64,000 nt of DNA, taken from Acanthopleura granulata (taxonomy: Eukaryota; Mollusca; Polyplacophora; Chitonida; Chitonidae). The translations under genes were made by a program, and so were the position numbers. The stretch is taken from the NCBI GenBank assembly GCA_016165875.1, contig JABBOT010000006.1, positions 1,203,438-1,267,437 on the forward strand, written 5' to 3'. The stretch's first letter is position 1. Each line of letters opens with the position of its first letter. The notes below the pieces were generated by a model. It searched no databases and was not told the origin of the DNA. It worked only from the letters and a program-made list of their open reading frames with translations. Shown here in pieces: positions 48,789 to 57,447 of this stretch.

Positions 48789-50890
48789 GTAAGTAGGAAG
48801 TATTTTCCTAGCAAAGTAGCACATGCAACATTTACATGCACATTCTTCTTATTTCAGTACACGCATTATGGCATTGGCATTTTCAATTTTCCTTTAGAAA
48901 TATAAGAAACATCTTGTCTGAGTAGATTCATGTTTACCTGGTTTTCAAGAAAAGCTCCAATCGAAATTATGTTTACATGAAAACAGCAGTTAAATATATA
49001 AAAATAAACAACTAAAGAAACCATCCATGCATTGTGAATAGTGATGCAAACTGTATACTGCAGATGCGAGACTTAATATCACAGAAGGAAGTTCCATACA
49101 TTGAATATAAACTTGTTGTGCGTTGTAGAGAAAGACCTCCAGACTTCTCGTATAAGAGGTCCGTTCGTTTAATACAGCCCACATGAGCGCAGCAGTTATG
49201 ACCTTCCCAAAATCAAACATGACTCAAAAACCGACTTCTATACAATATAGAAGGTACTGGTTTTGCTCTGTGTACGCTATACTGTCAGACTTCTGTATAA
49301 GAGTGGAAATGTTCTCGTTGGATGTACTCTAATAGTGCGCAACTTAGCCATCACAACTCCAAAATCGAACATCCTTGAAAAGCCGGCCTGATGTACGTTA
49401 TAGCATATCGGCATAGCCCAATGTATATATAAAACTGCACTCTTCGTAATACCCGCTCCTTCATGCATACTGTAATTGTGGCTGTAACAGCCTTGACATC
49501 CTTTATCAAATACAGGCGTGTATTTATGATGTTATACATCATGCATCTGGTAGACTTACATGTCGATGTTGTTATGTATACTTGAAATCCAGTTGAGCCT
49601 GTGTGTGGACTATAAGAGACAGCCGGCGGAAGTTGCCGTTCAGTTTTTATCGAACTCCCACCATTTGTTCCGGCCCGGCGACAGGATATTGACTGTGTCT
49701 GCGCCACGATTATAGCTCTCATCCGCACAGTCCTAACTTGTTAACATTAAGTAGAGTGGGTAGGTGCGGGCAGGCGTTATCGATGCGTTCTAATAGACCG
49801 TTGGCCAGCCGCTAGTTCAATCGAATCTTGCTTGAAAGGCTTTTTGTCCACGGAAAATTAGACGGTAGGAGAAAGTACATGAATTGAGCCGTAAATCTGA
49901 CCCGGATCGTACAGATGGCGGGGTGTTTCGGTCATAACTAACAGCCATGGCCGAAATGAACGTAATTGAGGGAACGTATAATAATAAACTGTACATCCAA
50001 GCGAGTTAAATTAGCGTTGCTTTGACTGCATTCCTTAGTTTAATAGGTTTAATTTCGGTCGTTTACTGTTCCTGTTACACTTACCCCTGGATAGGTAGGA
50101 GTAGGTAGGAGTGTTGATGAATATGTAGCATTTGACTTCGAATTAACTACATGTATTAACAGTTTAGAGCGAAACCCGTTAACGCTGCATTTTAGCAATA
50201 AAAAATACACCAGCCCATCAGCCTCGCAAGCACCAACACGAGTTAAACTTGACCGAATACTTTTAATGTGGTTGCCTTTATTCTCATCCAGATAGTATAA
50301 CTCATGCCTTCTTTGTGGCTTATTCGCCCTGTCCGAATATATTTATTGCATGCGGAATAAGGTGAATTTTATTTATCATAATCGGATTCTAAACTTCACT
50401 TACATATTTTCTGAGCACCGCGGATAATTTTCACACTGTCAATATATCTTGCATGAACAGCTATGCATTTTGTAAGTTAATGACGAACATTTGAATAAAG
50501 AAATATGTGTCAATCACGATAAATGACAGCCAAGAAAATGAGGCAGAAATTGCAAATTCCGCAAAAAACGAAATAGATGTTTTGACATTTTTATTCATTC
50601 GTATTCACACATTTCAATGATAACATATTTGTATGTTTCTTTGCACACTTAACACTTAAAGAAGGTATTATGCTTTTTGATTATTTGATTATTAGTTGTA
50701 TGTGTCTAGAAATTGGTCACGGCCATAACTGATATATGCCAATTTGACCCTGAAGATTTTTAATATATGCCTTTAGAAGTATTTCTGAGACAAATGAATC
50801 CGTGATAAATTCTTTCGCTTTTTATGGCGGATCCTTTCCGAAGCTGACTGGGCTATAGGTCATCATCTTCAAGCCAACATTGGCCGGTTT
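48789..50890. other. Intron start, no gene
   Basis: No further receptor exon was found. At 49138-49225 and 49286-49385 there are two diverged direct repeats ('agacttctcgtataagaggt' and 'agacttctgtataagagtgg', each later followed by 'tcaaacatga..' or 'tcgaacatcc..'). The 125-codon minus frame at 49351-49728 overlaps other frames and is unrecognised. Confidence 0.4.
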
Positions 50891-50893
50891 AGT

Positions 50894-51073
50894 TTAGGTC
50901 TGCAGACAGTTGTAGTGCCCTGATTTCTGCATTGCTTCCTCGTCCATACCGTTTATTTCCTCGGGAGTAAGTCTTTTCCCAGGTACTGTCTACATCGTCC
51001 ACCAGCAGCAAGCGGGTTCTGGGGTCTCGTTCAATCTATCTAACAACTCGTCGATAATTTCATCGCAATCCAT
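50894..51073 (-). pseudogene. Small unknown gene downstream of the packaging ATPase (frameshifted)
   Basis: It starts at an ATG 83 bases after the ATPase stop. The first frame begins MDCDEIIDELLDRLNETPEP, acidic and probably helical, and hits TAG at 50990-50992. Another frame continues at about 51005 with LTPEEINGMDEEAMQKSGHY and stops at 50894-50896. Joining needs at least one indel. The composition and its place after the ATPase suggest the last gene of the leftward string. Function unknown. Similarity to a known family cannot be claimed from the sequence alone. Confidence 0.5.
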
Positions 51074-51156
51074 GGTGGTATAGTATCCTATTGTTCAAAG
51101 TTTAATAGAAAATTGATTATCAGTGCTAAACATCTGATTAGCCGTGCTTAACGGTG

Positions 51157-51786
51157 CTACAGAACTATGTACTTAGTCGGCCGATCAGTCTTCAATATTA
51201 GCTCCGAATGTTTTGTCTCTGCAACGTACTTACGAATCTCGGCGCGTTCTTCTCTTTTTGGGATGATATCATTTTCGCGGAGATATTCTTCAAACGAGTC
51301 CGTATGTTTGCAGTGAAACAGGACAATCCAGTGCGTGTCCTCGAATAGCTCCTTTCGGAGTGAGTTATATTTCTGGGTGAATACCCAGAAGCTTTGCTGC
51401 GCGTGTCGGCCGGAAAAGGCCAGCTCAGAGAGCATGTCTTCCTTTTTGGTCAGCGCCATCGACGTCGAGCAGTCGTCAATGATGTATAGGGCTGGCTCAC
51501 CTTGGAACACCAAGGCTCTAAGGTAGTCATAGACCTTCTCACCCAGACTGAGAACGTAGATATTGGATTTGTCCCAGACCTAGCGGCGCGATTAGTAAGC
51601 ATTGTTGTACTTCACAGTGCAATGCAGAATCACGATTTGCAGGAACACACCGCGGTAGGACCCCTCTAGCAGGTCGAGAATGAACTCTGTTTCCCCATAC
51701 CTTGTCTGCCCGCAGATGATAGCCGAATGGGGATCCTTTGGGAGAATGTTGTCAGTAGACCGCACTGTCAAACCTGCTATCTTCAA
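51157..51786 (-). pseudogene. Genome-packaging ATPase, FtsK/HerA-like (two in-frame stops, altered Walker A)
   Basis: One reading frame of about 209 codons runs the whole length, broken by TAA at 51592-51594 and TAG at 51580-51582. Near residue 24 lies a P-loop-like segment, IICGQTRYGETEF. The lysine expected in the GxxGxGK(S/T) pattern is replaced by glutamate, so the copy is probably inactive. Later come YIIDDCS (Walker B: hydrophobic strand plus DD), a sensor-like SGRHAQQSFWVFTQ, and LRENDIIP near the C-terminus. The order P-loop, YIIDD, SGRH, (T/S)Q is typical of ATPases that pump DNA into capsids in Polintons and related double jelly-roll viruses, and the length is as in that family. The gene overlaps the capsid gene end by 35 bases. 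No ATG is in place at the start, so the start is uncertain. Confidence 0.82.
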
Positions 51787-52958
51787 TATTAAGCTGGGCG
51801 TCTATGATAATGTAGAGGTACACGTTCAAATCACCTCCCGCCTCTGCTTTTTCAGTGATCTGAATGGTCGCCCCCTCACGGCCTTTCCCGATCCGCCGCC
51901 CGTTGCCGTGGAGCTGGTGGTCGTCCATGGAGCGCAGACCAAGCCAGAGGGCGTACTTGGTGGTTAAGAAGTCGCTAAGGGACACGTCCGCCAGCGCTAG
52001 GCCTTTTTCGGCCATGGTCACCACAGGATGGCGCTTGCAGTCGGCTGCAGAGAACTTCCTTGCCTCATCCCACTGCTATTAGGCGCGCAGGCCTTGGTTG
52101 TACAGCTGGTTGGGGACCCCTCGATTGTCACTTCCACCTTGGTTATTTTGGGGTTGTAGAAAGCCTCGGTGTCCCGTTGGAAGGCCGCGGTTGGTTCCTC
52201 GAACAGCATCAAGATTCCTTTCACACTGCGGGCGGTTACGTTGAGGTTGATATTCCACAGGGTATCTCTCCTGTCAGGGCTGATTTTGCAATGTCGGAGC
52301 ACGCGGTCGTACAATATTGCCAGGCAGCCGGCGTACTGGTTATGGATCATCCAGGCGAGCTCGTCCTCGGTGACCATGTCGTTCTCGAGATTGATGTTCT
52401 TGATAGTGTAACTCGTTGCTACCATTTCATCAGCGTCCCCTGTGACCCGGATTACGCGGCTGTAGTCTTTGAGAGTTAGCTCGTATTCGAGTCTGTCCCC
52501 CAGAGCCAACTGATAGAATGGCATATGAGTCTCAAGCAGCTCAAAGTCGAGGGGGACGTAGTAGCGGTTTCCATAGGCGTCTCCGATAGCAGTGTCAGCG
52601 ACATCGGGTACGCCTTCCACTATACCAAGGCGGATTTTGTAACATTTTAGCCGGCCGAAATGTCGATGCCGTGGTACTGGGCATTCTGTCTCTCCTGGGC
52701 TGTCCTTCGAGGGTCCGTGTAGCAATGGTAGACGTCGCTGTCATCGATCCACATCACCTCATTGCCACTCACCTTGATCATGGTCATCTTTACCACAGGA
52801 CGGCGGAGGTTCTGGAGATTGGGGGAATCGAATCACGATTTGCTTTAGTCTAGACTACTCAGGTTGTTCGTCACGACGACCGACGGCTGCATGCCTTTGT
52901 CACCCAAGTGTTCAGGGAGCTTACGGTGCGGATTGAGCTTCCGTCCGTATTGACTCAT
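51752..52958 (-). pseudogene. Major capsid protein, double jelly-roll type (two frameshifts, four stops)
   Basis: The start ATG at 52958 opens MSQYGRKLNPHRKLPEHLG. In this frame there are a TAA at 52845-52847 and a TGA at 52833-52835, then MIKVSGNEVMWIDDSDVYHC. A shift near 52712 leads to the longest frame of the element (52018-52725), with LGDRLEYELTLKDYSRVI, ILMLFEEPTAAF and FYNPKITKVEVTIEG. A second shift, probably one G lost from a G-run near 52122, moves to a third frame. That frame has adjacent TAA and TAG at 52076-52081 and then LHGNGRRIGKG and IDAQLNI. The total is about 400 codons. The pattern NPKI.KV.VTIEG, a conserved D-Y-S-R-V and the LHG-GR tail are what I know of capsid proteins in Polinton-related elements of aquatic animals. 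The predicted fold (two upright beta-barrels) is inference. Confidence 0.8.
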
Positions 52959-52970
52959 GCTTATTGGACT

Positions 52971-53457
52971 TCATGCATCGTCTTGTGGAAGTGGTGCCTT
53001 AATCTCTTCCAGAATACGGGGCAGTTGATAGTACACGTGGAAGTGGAATACAGGGTTGCTTAGTTCTGTGCCGGCTATGAGGTGATTTTCCTTTGACACC
53101 CCACAACCGGTCATAGCGCACCATACAGCGAAATTGAGTTGGTTCTGTCACCAGACCATCGGCTGCCTGTGTCATTTCTCAACAAATGTACCGATGTTGA
53201 TTTTCGATAGTGTATCGTTGAAGCACTTTTTGAAAAGTCACCTCCAAAGCAAACTGCGAGTAGTTCAGGCTGGAATCTATTACCACGATTTCACGCAGCC
53301 CCTGAATCTTTTTACTTGAATATACTCCACCGACGTGGTAATTGGTTATCTTTCTATTGAATGAAAATCCCTTCTCGAACATATTTCTGAATATGTTTGT
53401 TACACTGAGCGATGTTGAACATGGACGCAGTATCCTCCTCCCAGCATGTTTGGACAA
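52971..53457 (-). pseudogene. Unknown gene upstream of the capsid gene (disrupted)
   Basis: The stop TGA (52971-52973) lies 12 bases before the capsid start. The C-terminal frame includes VFHFHVYYQLPRILEEIK. A different frame covers 53179-53457 with GFSFNRKITNYHVGGVYSSK and ALEVTFQKVLQRYTIENQH, and ends at TGA 53179-53181. At least one frameshift lies near 53115-53180. No ATG fits the longest frame. An ATG at 53422 in a third frame (MFNIAQCNKHIQKYV) may be the true start, with a shift near 53365. The first gene of the leftward string, co-oriented with MCP and ATPase, would fit a minor structural protein, but I recognise no motif. Confidence 0.6.
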
Positions 53458-53980
53458 TCAAGAAGGCCAGTACGAGATCGCCCTACTGGAGCCGACGTAC
53501 GTTTCAGGTTGAACGATAAGCCAATAATCGTGCAAGGCGGCTATTACACCGTCCGGACCCTTAACAAAGAAGTTTTCCGACCTTTGAATGCTAAACTGGA
53601 ACTGATTGAAGCTACTGGTCGTGTGCACCTGGAACTCAAAAATAATGATGTTATCAGTCTGTTACATCTAGTTGATGTCATTGGATTCTCAAAACAGAAG
53701 AACCCATGGCTGGAATCAATGAAGGGGACAGACTACCCAAACTGACGCCTCACAAAGACATATTTGTCACCTAGATGAGGTCAGCGCGTCCAAAAACATC
53801 GCCGCAGTCTCTACCAGTAATGCAGGCGGCTCTACTCTCCTGAGGGCAGTGGGGCTATAGCCCGAATGCATACACTCCGGAAGGACGGTGCCATTTGCCA
53901 ATCCACAGTACAAAAGACTGTGGGATGGCCTGATGCCGGGGCTTACTATAAACCTCTTAAACATTTACGGCCAACTATAG
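53446..53980 (+). pseudogene. Unknown gene, first of the rightward string (frameshift and stop)
   Basis: The first 99 codons are open (53446-53745): basic start RRPVRDRP, then VRFRLNDKPIIVQGGYYTVR and VHLELKNNDVISLLHLVDVI, probably beta-rich. The reading then changes by +1 and continues with VSASKNIAAVSTSNAGG, a TAG at 53858-53860, and FANPQYKRLWDGLMPGLTI to TAG at 53978-53980. The total is about 178 codons. It starts within 25 bases of the likely start of the opposite gene, so the promoter(s) must lie inside coding sequence or in a tiny gap. Function unknown; a minor capsid protein or other virion component is possible. Confidence 0.6.
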
Positions 53981-54022
53981 ATACAGCATACTTAAGCGTA
54001 ACTTTACACACTCGGAGTCGTA

Positions 54023-54430
54023 ATGGACCCGGTGGGCCCTAGTTGCATTGGCCTAGCCTTATCAGGTCTCTACGGTTTCGAACGGCAAGGGGCGGATGAA
54101 GGGATTTACGCCTTCCAACTCGGGAGGGGGGGGGTTATGCACGAAAAAAAGGTGCCATCGGGGGGATCGAGAGAACCACCGAAGTTGAATGAGCTCGTTG
54201 ATGTGGATATCGAAGCCACGAATGCGCCCCAAAAACTAACCCTGATTCTATCTGCTGATCCTGAGAATAGGGTATGGGGTGTCGTTAAATCGGATGATCC
54301 CAAATGGGATATTGATCTGGCTGTGACCGCAGTCCTGGTGCACAAAACAAGAGGTGGTGTTGTTCATAGGGTTTTTAATGGCGGTACGGCTTACCTCCCG
54401 TATACGGCCATGGAGATGAAATTCATGTGA
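54023..54430 (+). CDS. Unknown 135-residue protein of the virus-like element
   Basis: This intact frame begins MDPVGPSCIGLALSGLYGFE. A G-run at 54124-54133 inside the gene encodes part of RGGVMHEKK and is a likely spot for slippage. The second half is rich in alternating hydrophobic residues (VDVDIEATNAPQKLTLILSA, DIDLAVTAVLVHKTRGGVVH, YLPYTAMEMKF), suggesting a beta-sandwich. It lies 42 bases after the previous gene and 12 before the next. No family is recognised. In such elements a single jelly-roll minor capsid (penton) gene is expected near MCP and ATPase, and this is a candidate on secondary-structure impression only. An upstream part may be missing because of decay. Confidence 0.6.
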   Translation: MDPVGPSCIGLALSGLYGFERQGADEGIYAFQLGRGGVMHEKKVPSGGSREPPKLNELVDVDIEATNAPQKLTLILSADPENRVWGVVKSDDPKWDIDLAVTAVLVHKTRGGVVHRVFNGGTAYLPYTAMEMKFM

Positions 54431-54442
54431 GGATACTGCCAG

Positions 54443-54679
54443 ATGATCGGAGGATGTCCAGATACAACATCTTACCTTGATATCAAAACTTCATTTCCCA
54501 CTGGCGAAGTTCCCCCGGGTACCATGATCATTCTGGATATTTTATTGGGTCATAATCCAGAGAAGCCCTTCCACCTCCTTCTTGGCTTGAAGATCGAGTG
54601 GCTGAAAGAGAATGCCGGTAAAAGCGTATCCAACGTCGTAAAAATACTTCCGAGAGCTAATAGGATTGAGAGAACGTGA
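54443..54679 (+). CDS. Unknown 78-residue protein of the virus-like element
   Basis: This intact small frame starts MIGGCPDTTSYLDIKTSFPT and has a hydrophobic centre (GTMIILDILLGHN, FHLLLGLKIEWL) and a basic end. It starts 12 bases after the previous stop, consistent with the tight packing of this string. It could also be the frameshifted C-terminal part of the preceding gene. No motif is recognised. Confidence 0.5.
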   Translation: MIGGCPDTTSYLDIKTSFPTGEVPPGTMIILDILLGHNPEKPFHLLLGLKIEWLKENAGKSVSNVVKILPRANRIERT

Positions 54680-54819
54680 GACAATATCGTGACCGCTGCG
54701 CCTCAAGCTGTACGGTTTAACCGCATAAAGCTTCATGGCGTTCAGTTTAAACGGTTAAAATTAAGTTTAAAACCGATATCGAATTTAGAATTAAACATTC
54801 TAACGGCGTCTACATAAAG

Positions 54820-55363
54820 ATGGTGCAACTGTATCCAGCATTAGATCCGTCTGCCCACCCTCCCCCTCACTGAAAATCCGCACGAGTATAGATTACAACA
54901 TATTAGCACTTTGAAAAAAGAGGTAGAAGAAGAGAGAGATGCCAGAGCCGTTCTATACCAAAAATACCACAGGGCGGTCAACGCAGTTAATGGAATTGAT
55001 ACCGCGCTACTCACGGCAAGTATGGGCGGTGCAGGGGTCGGAGTGTTGTACACGATAATTGTGACACCTATAGCTATAAGCGTTGAAGGCGGGGCCCTCT
55101 AGGTGGGATGGGTAAGTTTCTAAGCCGGCTCTTGTCCGTTAAAGCCAAAAACACGAAGAAATTTGCTGACTGGCTGAGAGTAAGCTTAATTCTCTGCACC
55201 GCCGATTGACGCTAATATATCGGATACCGAGTTTCGGTTAATAGTCGGTGAAGTCGAAAAATACCGAGAAATGAAACAACAGATTCGAGTCGGTACAGCG
55301 CATAACTCCATCTCATTAGATGAGAAAACGAGGGACGACTTAGTGCAACAGGGGTGGGTCTAG
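54820..55363 (+). pseudogene. Small membrane protein with glycine-rich segment and coiled-coil-like ends (frameshifted)
   Basis: The ATG at 54820 opens MVQLYPALDPSAHPPPH and stops. Another frame carries STLKKEVEEERDARAVLYQK, a charged helix, then GIDTALLTASMGGAGVGVLY and TIIVTPIAISVEGGAL, a likely membrane segment. After the end at 55102 a further frame (MGKFLSRLLSVKAKNTKKFA) leads to ISDTEFRLIVGEVEKYREMK and stops at TAG 55361-55363. The order charged helix, hydrophobic glycine-rich part, basic linker, ISD-EFRLI helix resembles small proteins I associate with similar capsid-encoding elements in corals and bivalves. I cannot name the family. A role at membranes is inference. Confidence 0.6.
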
Positions 55364-55378
55364 GCTGGCGTAGCTTTC

Positions 55379-55648
55379 ATGAAAAATCTATCCGCCAATT
55401 GAACTTCTTGACAGAGAGGTGGGATACAGGAGTTCGATATACTTGTAGCATTACCCCCAAATCAGCTATATCATACGTCCTTGGCCTTATCCAATATACT
55501 CACTGTGACCGCAGTTGGGGTCAAGTGGAGTTTACCTACATATATTATGTACAAACTTTAGGCCATACAAGACCAGACAGATGAAGTCACCAGACTCAGC
55601 GATAAAATAAATGGCCTGACTGAGTCTAGTAACCCAGGATTAGACTGA
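55379..55648 (+). pseudogene. Last small gene of the rightward string (three in-frame stops)
   Basis: The ATG at 55379 lies 15 bases after the previous stop. The frame has TGA at 55400-55402 and 55409-55411 and TAG at 55559-55561, but otherwise reads as a coherent 89-codon protein. It has a hydrophobic segment (LYHTSLALSNILTVTAVGVK) and a polar helical end (IQDQTDEVTRLSDKINGLTE). It is probably a small membrane-anchored protein. The hairpin 24 bases downstream would end the transcription unit. No family is recognised. Confidence 0.5.
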
Positions 55649-55671
55649 GAAGACTGATTCATTGAAGTGAA

Positions 55672-55727
55672 CAAAACTCAAACCTTACAGAACTCCGGCG
55701 AGGGAGTCCTGTAGGGTTTGAATTTTG
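55672..55727. terminator. Strong hairpin at the end of the rightward gene string
   Basis: A 25-base arm starting 'caaaactcaaacctta' pairs with 'gtagggtttgaattttg' at the other end, with three mismatches and a 6-base loop (ggcgag). It begins 24 bases after the last stop codon and is followed by 'tgttctttg'. Position and shape suggest a transcription end or RNA-stabilising structure. No poly(A) signal was seen nearby. The terminator role is inference; the inverted repeat is plain in the sequence. Confidence 0.7.
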
Positions 55728-55739
55728 TGTTCTTTGCCG

Positions 55740-55861
55740 CGCCACACTAAACTTGTCCCTCTAGACCAAACTTGTCACGCCACACAAAACTTGTCCCGCT
55801 AGACCAAACTTGTCACGCCACACAAAACTTGTCCCGTCTGACAAGACTGGTCCCGCTTGCC
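55740..55861 (+). repeat. 38-bp tandem repeat, about three copies, after the hairpin
   Basis: Units start at 55740, 55778 and 55816. Each has two similar halves, 'aaacttgtcccgctagacc' and 'aaacttgtcacgccacac'. The third unit is diverged ('gacaagactggtcccgctt'). It lies between the rightward string and the convergent gene. Confidence 0.85.
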
Positions 55862-55921
55862 GACGTGTATTGCAGCGATAACCGCGCTGAATTTAGTTAG
55901 CTGTGCTGCCTCGAAAAACTG

Positions 55922-56263
55922 TTATGCGATAGAGGATATGTATAGCTCAATGTAATTTAACTCTGTCGTCAAATGGTCTCTCCAGCTATGTATATCAAGT
56001 GACTTCCAGGCGCGGTATTTATGTCGTTGAGGCAGCGCAACCAAGTGGGGTGGCTTTGGAGGATGCACAGCTGTCGGCTTACGATAAGCGTGGTCGAACT
56101 GGCCGCCCGCCGCCTCCAGCCGCTCCATCATCTGGGTAAAGCACATCTTCACAAAGTCCGAGCTCAAACTGTTGTGCTAAGTCTCGATCTTGCGGTAAAA
56201 TGTCTTGAGAGCTATGTTATGTTTCTGTTCGGTCTCTAACACAGGGTCTGTCGGCCTACATAA
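55922..56263 (-). pseudogene. Small unknown gene converging on the rightward string (one stop)
   Basis: The frame is open from 56263 to the stop at 55922, apart from a TAG at 56177-56179 where the context (KIET, stop, HNSLSSDF) suggests a lost glutamine. Further on are MMERLEAAGGQFDHAYRKP, a proline-rich turn (AVHPPKPPHLV) and WRDHLTTELNYIELYI. No in-frame ATG is visible at the start. The coherent reading across the stop and its place next to the element suggest a gene of the same element, but this is not proven. Function unknown. Confidence 0.5.
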
Positions 56264-56878
56264 TTATGAATGTGAACGGGTGTCTGTATACATTAATAAT
56301 TGGTAAAAGTTTATGTACGCGAACAGGTGTCTGTCTTCATAAACAGTCGCCAATTATCTATGTAGCTGGACACTATATGGCTTGATGTACAGCAGAAATT
56401 AGTCAGAACATGGGTTGGGGGGCTCCCTGGGGAGCGAGACGGCTCCAATAAAAAGTCCAATCGCCCTCCCCGCTGCTCCTTTTACTGCGATGCGAACGCT
56501 CTCCTCTACTTAAGATCGGGTTTCTAGCTAACACTGTATTGCATACTGTGCCCCTGAAAAATGCCAATGGCCCAGCAGTTCTTCGGAAAAGTTACCTTTT
56601 TATCTCCGTATCACAGAGCTCCACATCCTTAACTGGTAAAAGGCTTTCTGTGTTTCTTCGGTTCGCTGCCTCCAGAGTGTTTGAGTCTACCGACGCCGCT
56701 GCGGCTTACATCAGAAGTAAGACTGGAAAGGCCACTAGACCAAATCCCACTTTTATTTCATTCTCTGCTTATTGCAACATCAACGCTGTGTTGCTGTCTA
56801 CGAAATGGGCACAGTGGTCTGTGAGGCTTGATCAACAAGATACTATTACGCGTACTCTTCAATTCTGCCTGCAGTAGG
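56264..56878. other. Right flank of the virus-like element
   Basis: At 56273-56365 two imperfect direct repeats start with 'gaacgggtgtctgtatacat' and 'gaacaggtgtctgtcttcat'. The 112-codon + frame at 56539-56877 has no recognised domain. I found no terminal inverted repeat by comparing this flank with the sequence left of 50890, although by eye a diverged one could be missed. Confidence 0.4.
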
Positions 56879-57144
56879 GGGCCTCCGCGGCCTAGGGTTT
56901 AGCCCGTTGGCACAGCACAGTGATCCAGGAGCCCCTCACTATGCGGTCGAAGTGACTTAAATCCCTGCTCATTCTGGCTTCCTTTCCAATTGTATGTGGG
57001 AAGGTCTGACAGCATCTCGCGGATGGTTGTCGGTTTCCCCTGGGACTCTGCCCGGTTTTTGCCCACCATTACGCTCGACGCCTTCGTGTAAGTGAAGTAT
57101 TTCTTGAGTACGGCATAAAACACCAATGAAATAAATAAGTAAAT
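56879..57144 (+). mobile_element. tRNA-derived SINE, full length
   Basis: 'ggcctccgcggcctagggtt' (head), 'gcggtcgaagtgacttaaat' (box B region, mutated), 'tgtgggaaggtctgacagca', 'ggttgtcggtttcccctggg', 'cccaccattacgctcgacgc', 'gtaagtgaagtatttcttga' and 'caatgaaataaataagtaaa'. The minus frame 56899-57126 is SINE sequence. Confidence 0.9.
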
Positions 57145-57447
57145 CTTGTATGGAGTATCTCAGGCATTCTATTCCATGTCGTACTCAAAGAATACTTCGT
57201 TTATAAATCATAATGGGCATATCTGTATACAGGTATACACATCGAACGTGTCAACTTGCCCAAGGTTGGTGATTTATCTCGGGCACATTTTCTTCACCCA
57301 TAAAACTGACAGCCATCGTATACGCGGAAAAGTCTTGACCACGATGTTAAGTATCAGTGAAGAAAATAATTACGTAGACAGATAGATATTATATTATTGG
57401 TGTTCCATTCGTTGGAATGATTCACGTGAAGGCAGCACAACATGGGT

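Larger units (their letters stand above)
50894..56263. mobile_element. Endogenous virus-like element with double jelly-roll capsid and packaging ATPase genes (decayed, Polinton/adintovirus-related)
   Basis: Ten gene remnants are packed in 5.4 kb in two divergent strings plus one convergent gene. Spacing is mostly 12-83 bases with one overlap, there are no introns, and G+C is visibly higher than in the flanks. Leftward are an unknown gene, major capsid protein, packaging ATPase and a small gene. Rightward are five small genes ending at a strong hairpin. MCP plus FtsK/HerA-type ATPase is the morphogenetic core of Polintons, adintoviruses and relatives. I found no protein-primed DNA polymerase, integrase, capsid protease or terminal inverted repeat. 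Outer limits given are those of the outermost recognisable genes and the real element may be larger. Stops and frameshifts in most genes show it is not active. Confidence 0.8.

Noticed and set aside
49600..49640. TATA-like 'actataagagacagccggcg' as a promoter or LTR start
   Set aside because: No matching second LTR, primer-binding site or gene follows.
51680..52479. Plus-strand open frames opposite the capsid and ATPase genes
   Set aside because: They mirror the real minus-strand genes. All recognisable motifs are on the minus strand.
50894..56263. Interpretation as bacterial or phage contamination
   Set aside because: The block is flanked by SINE-bearing host DNA within the same contig, is decayed by stops and frameshifts, and its capsid motifs recall animal-associated elements.
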